From: Chryseobacterium sp. W4I1
GTDB lineage: Bacteria; Bacteroidota; Bacteroidia; Flavobacteriales; Weeksellaceae
DNA length: 64,000 nt
Assembly: GCF_030816115.1 (NCBI RefSeq)
Contig: NZ_JAUSXQ010000001.1
Span: forward strand, 62,001 to 126,000
Direction of reading: 5' to 3'
Shown in pieces: positions 27,699 through 37,560 of the stretch. The notes beneath the pieces were generated by a model. It was given only the letters and a program-made list of their open reading frames with translations. It made no database searches and had not been told where the DNA came from. How positions within the stretch are numbered: position 1 is the first letter of the stretch; every line of letters begins with the position of its first letter. The position numbers were made by a program, and so were the translations under genes.

Positions 27699-28832
27699 TC
27701 AATGATCATTGATCATTAACGAATAGGTTCTTCTTCTTTTGTGATTTACCGGATTGTAGTCCTGCCACAGAACCTGAACACTTTTATTTTCTTCCAGTTC
27801 AGGATTGGTTTCGGCGAAATCAATTCCCATGCTGGTAAAACGTACAAAGATTTCTTTAAATATGATGGCTGTTACACCACGTCTCTGATATTCAGGATGA
27901 ATGCCGATCAGGTAAAAATTCGCACGGTCATTTTTCTTTCCTGCCTGTAAAAAGTGCCACCATCCGAAAGGAAAAAGTTTTCCTTTTGATTTTTGTAAAG
28001 CCTTTGAATAGGAAGGCATTGTGATGGCAAAGGAAACCAGTTCGTTATTTTCGTCTACTACACAGATCACATAATTTTTGTCTATAAAAGGAAAGTATTT
28101 TTCTCTGTAGGTCTGGATCTGTTCGTCTGAAATAGGAGTGTAGGTAGAAAGATGTTTATAGGTTTCATCAAGCAGCTTAAACATAGGTTCTACAAATGGA
28201 AGGATCTCCTGTTTAGATTTGAAATTGAGAACTTTAAGCTTGTATTTCTGGGCAATCAGTCCGCTAAACTTTTCCACTTTTTCAGGTAAAATTTTTGGAA
28301 AATTCATTTCATATTCTACCCATTCTTTTTCCTTAGTGAGTCCAAGTTCTTCCAGATGTTTAGGATAATATTCATGATTGTAGATTCCGATCATCGTTGC
28401 CAGCTTATCAAAGCCCATTGTTAGCATTCCTGCTTTATCAAGATTAGTAAAGCCCATTGGTCCTTCAATCTTATCTATTTTATGTTCTTTGGCGTAATCT
28501 ATTACTTTTTGGATGAGTGCTTTTGAAACTGCCTTATCATCAATGAAATCAATCCATCCAAATCGTACTTTTCTGATGCCCAGTTCTTGTTCTTCTTTAT
28601 GATTGATGATCACGGCGATCCTTCCCACCACTTTATTGTCTTTTAAAGCCAGAAACTGTTTGGATTCTGAATAATTTAAGGCCGGATTTTCTTTGGCATC
28701 CCAAATTTTGAATTCATCTTTTATAAAAGAAGGAACGTAATAAGGATTGTTTTTATAGAGATCCATCGGAAACCTTACGAATTGTTTTAATTCGTTTGCG
28801 TTTTTCACTTCAATAACGGAAACGTCTGACAT
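27699..28832 (-). CDS. GNAT-family N-acetyltransferase-like protein
   Basis: A 377-residue cytoplasmic protein with a GNAT core: QFLALKDNKVVGRIAVIIN in the first half and FYLIGIHPEYQRRGVTAIIF, an acetyl-CoA-binding V/IxxxxQxxG/A segment, near the end. Large GNATs of this type are common in flavobacteria; the substrate is unknown. I chose ATG 28832 (MSDVSVIEV) over one 24 bases upstream because a TAnnTTTG box (TATATTTG, near 28851-28858) overlaps the longer version. Confidence 0.8.
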   Translation of the reverse strand: MSDVSVIEVKNANELKQFVRFPMDLYKNNPYYVPSFIKDEFKIWDAKENPALNYSESKQFLALKDNKVVGRIAVIINHKEEQELGIRKVRFGWIDFIDDKAVSKALIQKVIDYAKEHKIDKIEGPMGFTNLDKAGMLTMGFDKLATMIGIYNHEYYPKHLEELGLTKEKEWVEYEMNFPKILPEKVEKFSGLIAQKYKLKVLNFKSKQEILPFVEPMFKLLDETYKHLSTYTPISDEQIQTYREKYFPFIDKNYVICVVDENNELVSFAITMPSYSKALQKSKGKLFPFGWWHFLQAGKKNDRANFYLIGIHPEYQRRGVTAIIFKEIFVRFTSMGIDFAETNPELEENKSVQVLWQDYNPVNHKRRRTYSLMINDH

Positions 28833-28935
28833 ATTTAAAGGGTAATTAGAGAACAAATATAAATAATAAAATGTAATACTTTGGCACAGTTTTTACATCA
28901 ATATGGGTAAATTCAAACACAAAAATCTAAATACA

Positions 28936-29646
28936 ATGATGGGTTATTATATCATTATCGGTATCTCGATGCTCGTCAGCTGGTGGGTTTCGTCCAAGCT
29001 GAAATCGAAATTCGAATACTACTCCAATGTACATCTCAGAAACGGACTTTCGGGAAAGGAAGTTGCAGAAAAAATGCTGAGAGACAACGGGATCAATGAT
29101 GTACAGGTTATTTCAGTTCCGGGACAGTTGACAGACCATTACAATCCGGCAGACAAAACAGTTAATCTTTCTGAAGGAGTTTATATGCAGAGAAATGCGG
29201 CAGCGGCAGCAGTAGCAGCTCATGAATGCGGCCATGCAGTACAGCATGCTGTAGGCTATTCAATGTTGAACCTGCGTTCAAAACTGGTTCCTGTTGTTAA
29301 TATAAGTTCTAATCTGATGCAATTTGTCCTCATTGCCGGTATTGGTGTGATGGCAGCAACAAGATCCATTGATAATCCCAACGGAAACACTGCAGTTCTG
29401 GCGATAGGGGTAGCGATGTTTGCAATGACAACTCTTTTTGCATTTGTAACGCTTCCGGTAGAATATGACGCGAGTAACAGAGCGATGAAATGGCTTAAAG
29501 ATACGGGAACGGTAACGCAAGAAGAGTTTGCAGGTGTACAGGATAGCCTGAAATGGGCGGCAAGAACATATGTCGTAGCGGCTATTGGATCTCTTGCACA
29601 GCTACTTTACTGGGCTTCTTTATTACTTGGCAGCAGAAGGAATTAA
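28936..29646 (+). CDS. Membrane-bound zinc metallopeptidase (Zn_peptidase_2/YugP type)
   Basis: The product, about 236 residues, has an N-terminal membrane helix (GYYIIIGISMLVSWWVSS), then the HExxH zinc site in VAAHECGHAVQHAVGYS, and at least two more helices around FVLIAGIGVMAA and AVLAIGVAMFAMTTLFAF. This fits the neutral zinc metallopeptidase family found in most Bacteroidetes; substrates are unknown. An ATG 33 bases upstream (28903) is also open, but homologues I remember begin with the M(M)GYY segment. The stop overlaps the end of the convergent yigZ-like gene by four bases. Confidence 0.85.
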   Translation: MMGYYIIIGISMLVSWWVSSKLKSKFEYYSNVHLRNGLSGKEVAEKMLRDNGINDVQVISVPGQLTDHYNPADKTVNLSEGVYMQRNAAAAAVAAHECGHAVQHAVGYSMLNLRSKLVPVVNISSNLMQFVLIAGIGVMAATRSIDNPNGNTAVLAIGVAMFAMTTLFAFVTLPVEYDASNRAMKWLKDTGTVTQEEFAGVQDSLKWAARTYVVAAIGSLAQLLYWASLLLGSRRN

Positions 29647-30245
29647 TCTTTAAATTCAAATGAAACATATTGCATCTCGGATAATTTATCTGAGATGCTT
29701 TCTTTTTGGGCTAACTTCAAAGAAGCAGTCAGTATACAATTTTCGTTGGCATCAAAATTCAAAACTTTGGCGTCAAATTTAGAGAGCAATGTAAAAATGA
29801 TATTTTGCTGATTGAAATTGAAATGAATCTCCATTTCTGCTTCAAGTTCTCTGGTAATAATCTTAGCTTCTTCAAGAGTGATTTTCGCACATTCTTTATA
29901 CGCTTTTACAAGACCAGAAACACCGAGTTTAGTTCCGCCATAATAACGGACCGAAATAACAAGAACATTGGTAATCTCATGGGCTAAAAGCTGGTTGTAG
30001 ATCGGAAGCCCGGCACTTCCTGATGGTTCTCCATCATCATTTGCGCGGTAATTTTCACCTTCAATACCCATTCTGAATGCATAGCAGTGATGAGTAGCCT
30101 TTGGATGTTCTGTCCTGACTTTTTCCAATGCTTCCTTCAGTTCTTTTTCATTATTGACAGGAAAGGCAAATCCGATGAACTTGCTCCCTTTTTCTTTTAA
30201 TAAAGTGTTTTCTATGGGTTTTTCTATGGTTTTAAATTCGAACAT
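29643..30245 (-). CDS. YigZ/IMPACT family protein
   Basis: A 200-residue cytoplasmic protein. KGSKFIGFAFPV at the N-terminus, the signature block GEPSGSAGLPIYNQL and VRYYGGTKLGVSGLVKAY identify the IMPACT/YigZ fold (UPF0029 plus a ferredoxin-like C-terminal domain). Members are linked to translation control in eukaryotes; the bacterial role is not settled. Length is typical. Confidence 0.9.
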   Translation of the reverse strand: MFEFKTIEKPIENTLLKEKGSKFIGFAFPVNNEKELKEALEKVRTEHPKATHHCYAFRMGIEGENYRANDDGEPSGSAGLPIYNQLLAHEITNVLVISVRYYGGTKLGVSGLVKAYKECAKITLEEAKIITRELEAEMEIHFNFNQQNIIFTLLSKFDAKVLNFDANENCILTASLKLAQKESISDKLSEMQYVSFEFKD

Positions 30246-30336
30246 TCCTCTCTGTAATTAATGTTGCAAATTTAAGCTTTAGTATTTATTATTGAAAAAT
30301 AAGATAGAAAAAAGAGCACATACAGTGCCCCTTTTT

Positions 30337-30519
30337 TTAAACGCAAATTGATTTGAAATCTCCTTCAAGCCAAGCTGGTGGACAACTCATGTCGAAGGGT
30401 TTTGGACAGCATTCTGCCTGTAGTTGCGGTGGATAGAATGTACAGCATTTGGCAGGAGTAACTCCACCACCAACGATTCTTCTTAAATTTTGTCTTGTAA
30501 TTCTTTTTTTGTTTTTCAT
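30337..30519 (-). CDS. Bacteriocin-like GG-leader peptide
   Basis: A 60-residue precursor-like peptide. The leader MKNKKRITRQNLRRIVGGG ends in a double-glycine type site, and the remaining 41 residues hold six cysteines (CC, CC, C, C) and several prolines, so a disulfide-rich or modified core is plausible. It resembles the flavobacterial bacteriocin-like family and shares the leader layout with the peptide at 53766-53972. No peptidase-containing ABC transporter or modifying enzyme is in the window. A near -7 element (TAGTCTTG) lies about 15 bases upstream. Confidence 0.65.
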   Translation of the reverse strand: MKNKKRITRQNLRRIVGGGVTPAKCCTFYPPQLQAECCPKPFDMSCPPAWLEGDFKSICV

Positions 30520-30728
30520 AGAATTTTTTTTGCAAGACTAATATATATAAATTATTTCATTGAGTTGTGATAAAGAGAAAATATTTTTGATTTTTTAAAA
30601 ACAGTAAGTCTTTATTACACTTTTTTTGCTTGGCTCATATTTCAAAAATGTATACAGGTTATTTTGAATAATCTTCTTCAGGGCTTGTAATACCTTTTCC
30701 ATATAGTATCAAAATAATATGAGGGCAG
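30520..30728. other. Non-coding gap before the bacteriocin-like gene
   Basis: About 210 AT-rich bases hold the promoter region of the peptide gene and no credible frame. No FMN riboswitch is recognisable although ribD lies next door. Confidence 0.4.
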
Positions 30729-31754
30729 CTATTGAAATCTAAAAAAATAAATTAAATTATCAGAATACTTTTCTATTTTGTCTATAATATAAGTAAATTC
30801 AGGAGCTTGTGTACCATTTTCCAATTTCAGTCCATCATTTTTAATGACAATCGCTTCATCCCAAAGTCCGTTGTCAATAAACTGTTGTAGAGTATATTTC
30901 CCTCCCTCGATAATAATGGATTGTATTTGTTCTTTATAAAGTGTGGCCATCAGATCAGGCAGGAAGTTTTCTTTTTCTATTTTGATAAATTTGATATTAT
31001 TTTCCGTTTCTTCTTTGACAGAATTGATGACCAATGTTTGGGCTTCATCATTGTAAATTTTAAAATCTCCAGGAACTTTTAACTCGAAATCTATAAGAAT
31101 TCTTATTGGATTTACGCCTTCAGCATTTCTTACCGTTAAACCCGGATTATCATTTATGGCAGTCTGGGTTCCTACTAAAATGGCATGTTCATCAGCTCTT
31201 AACTGATGTACAAACTGATTGACTAAAGAGTTGGAAATTGCTGTTGGTTTAAAGTCTTTATCCATAAACCCATCTCCTGATTCTGCCCATTTCAGAATGA
31301 TATAGGGTCTTTTCTTTTCGTGATAGGTGAAAAACCTTTTATTCAATTCGATGCATTCTTGTTCCAATATTCCGGAAACGACTTCAATACCGGCATCCTG
31401 AATAATCTTCTTTCCTTTTCCATTCACTTTGTCATGAGAATCCATGGCACCAATTACTACTTTTTTGAAGCCGAGTTCTTTAATTTTTAAAGCACAGGGC
31501 GGTGTTTTGCCATAATGTGCACAGGGCTCTAAAGAAACATAGATCGTAGACTCCGGAATGAGATCTTTATTTTCTACAGAATTGATTGCATTAATTTCTG
31601 CGTGGGGCTGCCCGGCTTTGTGGTGATATCCTTCCCCGATGATGTTCCCGTTATGAACGATCACACTTCCTACAAGAGGGTTGGGATAAGTCTTACCCAG
31701 GGCTTTTTGGGCGAGCTCAATGCATCTTTTGATATATAATTCGTCGTTGCTCAT
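30729..31754 (-). CDS. ribD: Riboflavin biosynthesis deaminase/reductase RibD
   Basis: This bifunctional 341-residue enzyme deaminates diaminohydroxyphosphoribosylaminopyrimidine and then reduces the ribosyl chain. The zinc deaminase site is HAEINAI (His and Glu) with PCAHYGKTPPC (two Cys). The reductase half begins near RPYIILKWAESGDGFM and continues with EHAILVGTQTAINDNPGLTVR. Length is normal. No FMN riboswitch or other rib gene is adjacent. Confidence 0.93.
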   Translation of the reverse strand: MSNDELYIKRCIELAQKALGKTYPNPLVGSVIVHNGNIIGEGYHHKAGQPHAEINAINSVENKDLIPESTIYVSLEPCAHYGKTPPCALKIKELGFKKVVIGAMDSHDKVNGKGKKIIQDAGIEVVSGILEQECIELNKRFFTYHEKKRPYIILKWAESGDGFMDKDFKPTAISNSLVNQFVHQLRADEHAILVGTQTAINDNPGLTVRNAEGVNPIRILIDFELKVPGDFKIYNDEAQTLVINSVKEETENNIKFIKIEKENFLPDLMATLYKEQIQSIIIEGGKYTLQQFIDNGLWDEAIVIKNDGLKLENGTQAPEFTYIIDKIEKYSDNLIYFFRFQ

Positions 31755-31816
31755 AAAGTAAAAGAAAAAGCGAAGCCAAATTTCTTTGCTCCGCCTGTTT
31801 GTATTTTTAATATTTC

Positions 31817-33622
31817 TTATTCTCCAGCGATGATACTGTGGAGATTTTGTTTCAAGGTTTCCAAATGAGCCTTTTTATCATCAATCATATTGAAAGTGTC
31901 TCGCAGAAGAGGGTTTTCTCTTGAAGGCTTATTAAAGAATGCCAGGTTATTTTCAAGTTTTACAATTTCTGCTTCAAGGTCGGAGATTTGGCTCTTAATC
32001 TTTCTTGCTTTATCTGTCAACTGGTTTTCAGTTAGTCCTTCTTCTTTAAGCTCCAGCTCATTGATTTTATTCAATTTAAGCTTTTCTCTAAGAGTTCTGT
32101 TGAATTCGGTATTGATCGAAATTTTATCTCTCGGTACCTTTCCAATATTATTCCAGGCTGTTTTTATGGCTTCAATTCTTTCTACACTTCCTTCATCATT
32201 AGAAACGGTTTTTAGATCTTCAAGAATTTCTTTTTTGTGCTTGTAATTTTCTTTCCAGTTGTCGTTGGAAGTATTGTTTTTCTCTCTGTAATTATTAAAG
32301 AACGTATTACATGCATCACGGAATTCATCCCAGATTTTATTGGTCATGCTTTTGGGAACATGTCCGATCTTTTTCCAGTCTTCCTGAAGCTTTTTGAATA
32401 ACGGAACGGTAATATCCCATTCCTCGTTATTCATATTGTCCTGAGCAGTGTGGATTAGTTTTAATTTTTCTTCCAGATTGGTCTGCTGAGAGCCTTTCAG
32501 AGATTTATAATAATTATTTTTAGTTGTATTGAAAGCCCTTAGCGTTATTTTAAAATCATTCCAGTTCTGGTTGGAAAGTTTTCTTGGAACGCTTCCTGTT
32601 TTTAGGAATTCAGTGCGGAGATCTTCCACTCTTTTGATGGAATTCTGCCAGTACCCATGATTAGGGGTTTCTGAAGGCTCGGATAATTTTTTGATCTCAG
32701 CGATGATCTGGTTTTTCTTTTCCAGATTGTCGTTTTGCTCTCCTTCAATAGCTGCCGAAAGTTCAGACTTTCTTTCGTGAATTTTGTTTGAGATTTCTTT
32801 GAACTCTTCCCACGTTTTTTCACGGAATTCTTCAGCTACCGGCTCAGCTTCTTCTTTCCAAAGTTTATGAAGATACTGAAGCTCATTTAAAGCTTTCTGA
32901 ATTACAGGCTCGCTTTCCAGTTCTTTGGCACGGGCAATAATATGTTGTCTTTTTTCTAAATTGTGGCTGAATTCCTGCTCCAGAAATTCCTTATTCAGAT
33001 CCAGCATCTGATAAAACTGGTTCAAATGGTGAAAATAATTATTATTTAGAATCTTGAACTCAGATTTTGCAACCTGTCCGGCATTTGACCATTCTTCCTT
33101 AATCTCACGAATGGATTTGAAAAGATTAGTTCCTGGTTCAGAATTAGTGTACAGGTTTTTAAGTCTTTCTATAATATTCTGACGGTGGTCAAGATTTTTC
33201 TTCTGTTCTTCATCCTGAGACTTCTGGTAAGTATCATGTTTTTCTCTGAAAATATTGATAAGAGCAGATAGCTTTGACTGTGAAGGATGCTCATAGCTGA
33301 AATTTTCAGGAGCATTTCCACCTTCTGTATACTCATGTTTTTTGTCTTCCACTTCATCATGAATGTAGTGACTTGCTTTTTCTTTTAGCTGATTGAATCT
33401 TTTGAAATTTTCACCAGCATTGGCCGTGTTGATGATTTTTTCCATTTCTTTCAAAGCATCAGCCAGCGAAATGTCATCAGCATGTTCCTCTTCCAGGTGT
33501 TCTACTTCATGATCATGAGGCATTTCATCGTGAACTGTGGGCGTTTCTGATGTTTCCTCCTGAGATACTTCATTAGAATTTTTATTTTCTTCGTTTTCAG
33601 AAAGATTGTTTTCTGTAGTCAT
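31817..33622 (-). CDS. DUF349 repeat protein
   Basis: A 601-residue, highly charged cytoplasmic protein. The first 60 residues are acidic (LEEEHADD). The rest consists of about five helical repeats of 70-80 residues with recurring W-x-x-x-G-x-V/P text (EEWSNAGQVAKSEF, LQEDWKKIGHVPKSM, IKTAWNNIGKVPRDK), the mark of DUF349. A coiled coil closes the protein (KIKSQISDLEAEIVKLENNL). The family is widespread in Bacteroidetes and its role is not established. Confidence 0.88.
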   Translation of the reverse strand: MTTENNLSENEENKNSNEVSQEETSETPTVHDEMPHDHEVEHLEEEHADDISLADALKEMEKIINTANAGENFKRFNQLKEKASHYIHDEVEDKKHEYTEGGNAPENFSYEHPSQSKLSALINIFREKHDTYQKSQDEEQKKNLDHRQNIIERLKNLYTNSEPGTNLFKSIREIKEEWSNAGQVAKSEFKILNNNYFHHLNQFYQMLDLNKEFLEQEFSHNLEKRQHIIARAKELESEPVIQKALNELQYLHKLWKEEAEPVAEEFREKTWEEFKEISNKIHERKSELSAAIEGEQNDNLEKKNQIIAEIKKLSEPSETPNHGYWQNSIKRVEDLRTEFLKTGSVPRKLSNQNWNDFKITLRAFNTTKNNYYKSLKGSQQTNLEEKLKLIHTAQDNMNNEEWDITVPLFKKLQEDWKKIGHVPKSMTNKIWDEFRDACNTFFNNYREKNNTSNDNWKENYKHKKEILEDLKTVSNDEGSVERIEAIKTAWNNIGKVPRDKISINTEFNRTLREKLKLNKINELELKEEGLTENQLTDKARKIKSQISDLEAEIVKLENNLAFFNKPSRENPLLRDTFNMIDDKKAHLETLKQNLHSIIAGE

Positions 33623-33697
33623 AGCAAATCTTTTATGTGAGTGGCGTTAAAATCCTTTTGTATATAGCTGTAAAGCCAATTAAGGTACTAATTTAGG

Positions 33698-34435
33698 TTA
33701 TTTTTTTTGAAAATTCCAAATTTCCCAAGCTTTTTCTGCTTGCTGTTCAAGCATGTAATATCCGTTCACGGTTTTGGCTCCTTTTTGTGATGCCCTGATA
33801 ATGAACTGAGTATAGTTTGGGTTGTAGATCAGGTCAATAATCAGGTGTTCTGCAGTGATCCCATCAAAAGGAAATTCAAGGCAGTCTTCTATATTCGGGA
33901 ATGTACCTACAGGAGTACACTGGATGATGATCTTATGATCACGAACCGTTTCACTGTCAAGATTATTAAAATTAATCTCTGAATTCCTGGAAACTGTAAT
34001 GGACGGAATTCCATGTTTATCCATAATATATTTCACTGCTTTTGCTGCACCTCCGTTTCCTAAGATCAGGGCTTTGTCCTGATGCGTTTTTTTATGGAGT
34101 AAAAATGTTTTTTCAAAACCGAAAGCATCTGTGTTATAGCCCGTCTTTTTACCATCCTGAATCAGAACACAGTTGACGGCACCAATTTTTTCAGCTTCAT
34201 CACTTAAGTCATCAAGATAATCAATGATCTTTTCTTTATAAGGAATGGTCACATTGAACCCTAAAAGTTCCGGGTCTGCCAGGAGATTTTCTACTTCATT
34301 AATTTCATTGAGGTCAAAAATGGTATAGGTGAAGTCTTTAAGCATGAGCTTCTGAAACTTGTCTTCAAAGAATTTTTTGGAAAAGGAATAGGAAATATTC
34401 TTGCCTATCAATCCTAATTTTTTATTGGAATCCAT
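33698..34435 (-). CDS. aroE: Shikimate dehydrogenase
   Basis: Reduces 3-dehydroshikimate with NADPH in aromatic amino acid synthesis. The shikimate-binding SYSFS motif is near the N-terminus, the catalytic lysine is in VTIPYKEKI, and the nucleotide loop is LGNGGAAKAV. ATG 34435 (MDSNKKLGLIG) is preferred over an upstream ATG at 34483 because the longer frame runs through the terminator hairpin. The protein is then 245 residues, normal for AroE. Confidence 0.9.
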   Translation of the reverse strand: MDSNKKLGLIGKNISYSFSKKFFEDKFQKLMLKDFTYTIFDLNEINEVENLLADPELLGFNVTIPYKEKIIDYLDDLSDEAEKIGAVNCVLIQDGKKTGYNTDAFGFEKTFLLHKKTHQDKALILGNGGAAKAVKYIMDKHGIPSITVSRNSEINFNNLDSETVRDHKIIIQCTPVGTFPNIEDCLEFPFDGITAEHLIIDLIYNPNYTQFIIRASQKGAKTVNGYYMLEQQAEKAWEIWNFQKK

Positions 34436-34452
34436 ACTGTCAAAAATAAAAA

Positions 34453-34475
34453 AAAGACCGAATAAATCGGTCTTT
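34453..34475 (-). terminator. Intrinsic terminator behind the endonuclease gene
   Basis: AAAGACCGA and TCGGTCTTT are perfect nine-base arms around a five-base loop; the minus strand continues into a T-run. It isolates aroE from the upstream endonuclease gene. Confidence 0.85.
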
Positions 34476-34497
34476 GTTAACAAATATTTTTAATGAC

Positions 34498-36282
34498 TTA
34501 TTCTACAATGAATTTTGTAGAGAAACGGTCAGTCTTTAAGATATAATTTCCTTTAGTAAGACCTTTAAGGTTGATTTTATTAGAATTTTTAAAAGGATTG
34601 GCAATAGTTTCAATCAATTTACCGGAAAGATCATAGATCTCAGCTTTTGAGACTTTGCTTAAATTTTCACCTTTTACAAATAATTCATTATTTTTTACCG
34701 GGTTAGGATAAACGGAGAATTCAGATTTGTCTTTTTTTACCTCCCAAGTTCCTAATGAACCGGAGCATGTCCATGTAAGGTCATCTAATGCCACTCTGTT
34801 CCCAGTTTGTGGTAATGGGTTGATGATTTTAATCACCACGTTTCCGCTGACATTAATATTTTCAATGGTGGTAGTGGTCTGTGTTGTACTGAAAGGAATG
34901 GTTCCTACGGTAACATCGTTGATCTGAACCGTAAGATTTCCGGCAGTTCCTGAATATTTCAGCTGAGTAGTCAAGGTTAAATTCTGAATTCCTCCTGAAA
35001 TTGATGAACTTGTTAAGTTTCCGTTTCTGATTGTAATTGCTTTTCCGTTAATGGTCTCGTCTATTCTTGCATCTGTTGCAATCCATGTTATGCCATTATT
35101 TGTCCATGTTCTGGTAGCATAAGCCGGAGTAGTGGATGTAGGAATATTAGTGAAATTTTCTGTTCCACAGCTGGTGTTTCCAGGCTGTCCTGCCAATGTA
35201 GTTCCATTTGCATTGTTACTTGGAGGAGAAGCGTTTCCTGACGCATCTTTAGCAATCACATAGAAAGTATAGGTTGTAGACGGAGATAGTCCTGGAATAG
35301 TTGCTGTAGTTCCTGCAACCGTAGTTTTCAATACTCCGTTAACATATACATCATAGCCTGCAATACCAATATTATCTGTAGCAGCAGTCCAGCTAAGAGA
35401 TATTGTATTAGAAGTAGGGTTCTGAGTGATTAGGTTAGTTGCAGCTGTTGGAGCTTCTGTATCTAAAACCGGTGTCCCCCAGATCTGGTTTGCATAAGCT
35501 GGATTATCAATAAATGGATTTCTGTTTCCCTGGTAGGTGTAAGAGGCATTGTTTCTAGCTATTTCTTCAGCAGATACCGGGTCTGTCATATGCCATGCCA
35601 AAAGCTGGTTAAGTTCCCATGGCTGAAGACCTGGGAAAGTAGACCCTCCAAGCATATTTCCAGAACTGAATCCCGGAAGTTCAGCTTCATATCTTGTTAC
35701 GAAATAAAAAATCATTCTGGCTACATCACCTTTAAATGCGTCAATCGGCTCAAATACAGTTCCCGAATACCCTGCAGACACAGAATTTCCAAGTTTAGAC
35801 TGGTTCGCAGAAGTATAAGAAGGAACTCCTACTTTTCCAAAAGGATAATTTGATCTCATACCATTCACTTTTCCATCTGTAGGACGGATAAAATGAATAT
35901 CTGCCACCATTGGGTGAGCTTGATTGAATAAACTTTGAGGTACGATATGTTCTCTGTTGTAGCAATCTCCTTCATTAGAGTATGTGCCACATTGGTTGGT
36001 TGTTAATATAAAAGTATATGGATCTGGTCCGTTGGGATTTTCAGAATAGATGTCCAGGATTTTACCGTCATTTTCGTAAAAATAATCGCGGTCTGTCGTT
36101 GCGTACCCTGTCCAAAGGCCACCATAGCCATTGTCAATGTGTCCTTGAGTAATTATGGTTTTAAGTGCAGTCTTAAGCGGAGCACCCGTTAAACCTGCAG
36201 CTGGAGTGTAATATCCGGCAGGAGCCTGTGCTGATGCGAAAATTGCAAAACTCAGCAGAAAAAAGGATAAAATTTGTTTCAT
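34498..36282 (-). CDS. Secreted endonuclease I with fibronectin type III domain and T9SS sorting domain
   Basis: The 594-residue protein has a signal peptide (MKQILSFFLLSFAIFASAQ). An EndA-like endonuclease I domain follows (about 30-265); CYNREHIVPQSLF carries the catalytic histidine (H112) of the beta-beta-alpha-metal fold. A fibronectin type III module (about 275-360, WTAATDNIGIAGYDVYVNG, SPSTTYTFYVIAKDASG) and a beta-rich domain come next. The end is a T9SS sorting domain (about 520-594, FSVYPNPVKN, LTKGNYILKT). The enzyme probably degrades DNA outside the cell, at the surface or in biofilm. A good terminator follows. Confidence 0.9.
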   Translation of the reverse strand: MKQILSFFLLSFAIFASAQAPAGYYTPAAGLTGAPLKTALKTIITQGHIDNGYGGLWTGYATTDRDYFYENDGKILDIYSENPNGPDPYTFILTTNQCGTYSNEGDCYNREHIVPQSLFNQAHPMVADIHFIRPTDGKVNGMRSNYPFGKVGVPSYTSANQSKLGNSVSAGYSGTVFEPIDAFKGDVARMIFYFVTRYEAELPGFSSGNMLGGSTFPGLQPWELNQLLAWHMTDPVSAEEIARNNASYTYQGNRNPFIDNPAYANQIWGTPVLDTEAPTAATNLITQNPTSNTISLSWTAATDNIGIAGYDVYVNGVLKTTVAGTTATIPGLSPSTTYTFYVIAKDASGNASPPSNNANGTTLAGQPGNTSCGTENFTNIPTSTTPAYATRTWTNNGITWIATDARIDETINGKAITIRNGNLTSSSISGGIQNLTLTTQLKYSGTAGNLTVQINDVTVGTIPFSTTQTTTTIENINVSGNVVIKIINPLPQTGNRVALDDLTWTCSGSLGTWEVKKDKSEFSVYPNPVKNNELFVKGENLSKVSKAEIYDLSGKLIETIANPFKNSNKINLKGLTKGNYILKTDRFSTKFIVE

Positions 36283-36351
36283 TTCAAAAAAATTGGGCCG
36301 TAAAGGTACAAAAAATTGAAAATGAAGCTGATTTATTTTAGATATGCTATA

Positions 36352-37557
36352 TTAATTTTTGGTAATATAGTCTTTGCTGATTTTTGAGAAAAACCACGAA
36401 ATGGCAATTCCGAAAACTGAAGCGGTAAGCGCTACAATAAGGTAGTTTTTTCCTACAATTTTCACAGGGAAAGGCAGGATTTCATTAGCTCTGAAGAATT
36501 CTGTATAAAGCTGGAAATAGCAAAGTACAGTTCCCAATATTAATCCTGAGATAACCCCTGAAATTACAATAAGGATCCCGGTATAAAAATAAGTCATTCT
36601 CAGATGGCGCAGAGGGAATCCAAGTGAAATAAGAGATTTTGCCTGTTCTTTCTTGTCTATCTGGAGAATAATAATAGCTCCGGCAAGGTTAAAGGTTGTG
36701 ATGAAGATTACCAATGCAAAAATCAGATAAATAAACATCTTTTCGGTATTGATCATCTTCCAGAAAGCTGCATTTTCTTCTTCCTTGGTTTTTATTTCAA
36801 TATTTTTACCCAGGGAAGTCAAAAGATTCTGTTTTACAGCATCAGCATTTTCCGGATTTTTTAATTTGATTACGATCTGATATGCTGATTTCTTTGGAAG
36901 GCTCAACAATTCTTCTGTAAGTTCGATAGGAGCAATGATATAACTGTCTAACTGTTCTTTTCCGGGAAATACTCCAGTCACCAAAAAATCTTTTTTATTA
37001 TAAATATCTTCTTCTTTATTAATGATGCCTATTCCTGGTTTTGGCATGAACATCGTAGCATAGCTGCTGCTGGAATCTATAGGAATGGACAGCCTGTTGT
37101 GCAGATTGGTTTCCATCAATACCTCATTGGAATATTTGAAACTTGGATAAGTTCCGTAGAATACATCCTTATTAATAGGGTTGACCTTAATATAAGCAGA
37201 ATCTACGCCTCTTAAATAAGCAATATCACCTTTGCCCTTATAATTGACATATAATTTTTCCTCAATCACACGGGAAAAGCTGGTGATCGCCTTGTTGTTT
37301 TTTAAAACAGAAGTAACTTTATCGAGGTCTTTAATTGTTTTTCCTGAAGTGCTTTTGATTGTAAGATCTGCATGAAGATTGGAAATAAGATCCTTATTAA
37401 GGGTCTCAAGTCCGGAGAATACTGAAATGATGACGAACATTGCAGTCACAGCAACCATCATGGCACCTACCGAAAGCCACGTAATAAACGTAACAGCGGT
37501 ACTGCCTTTTTTAGCCAAAAGGTATCTGGATGCTATGTAAAATGCAATATTCTTCAA
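36352..37557 (-). CDS. FtsX-like ABC transporter permease (LolC/LolE type)
   Basis: The 401-residue inner-membrane protein has one N-terminal helix (TFITWLSVGAMMVAVTAMFV), a large periplasmic domain, and three C-terminal helices (about 275-400), the LolC/E and FtsX layout. The N-terminal text YIASRYLLAKKGSTAV is typical of lipoprotein-releasing permeases. It starts 3 bases after rbfA ends, so they form one unit. The partner ATPase is not in the window. Confidence 0.88.
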   Translation of the reverse strand: MKNIAFYIASRYLLAKKGSTAVTFITWLSVGAMMVAVTAMFVIISVFSGLETLNKDLISNLHADLTIKSTSGKTIKDLDKVTSVLKNNKAITSFSRVIEEKLYVNYKGKGDIAYLRGVDSAYIKVNPINKDVFYGTYPSFKYSNEVLMETNLHNRLSIPIDSSSSYATMFMPKPGIGIINKEEDIYNKKDFLVTGVFPGKEQLDSYIIAPIELTEELLSLPKKSAYQIVIKLKNPENADAVKQNLLTSLGKNIEIKTKEEENAAFWKMINTEKMFIYLIFALVIFITTFNLAGAIIILQIDKKEQAKSLISLGFPLRHLRMTYFYTGILIVISGVISGLILGTVLCYFQLYTEFFRANEILPFPVKIVGKNYLIVALTASVFGIAISWFFSKISKDYITKN

Positions 37558-37560
37558 GAT

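Noticed and set aside
31755..31816. FMN riboswitch in front of ribD
   Set aside because: The gap is only 62 bases and has none of the conserved RFN words.
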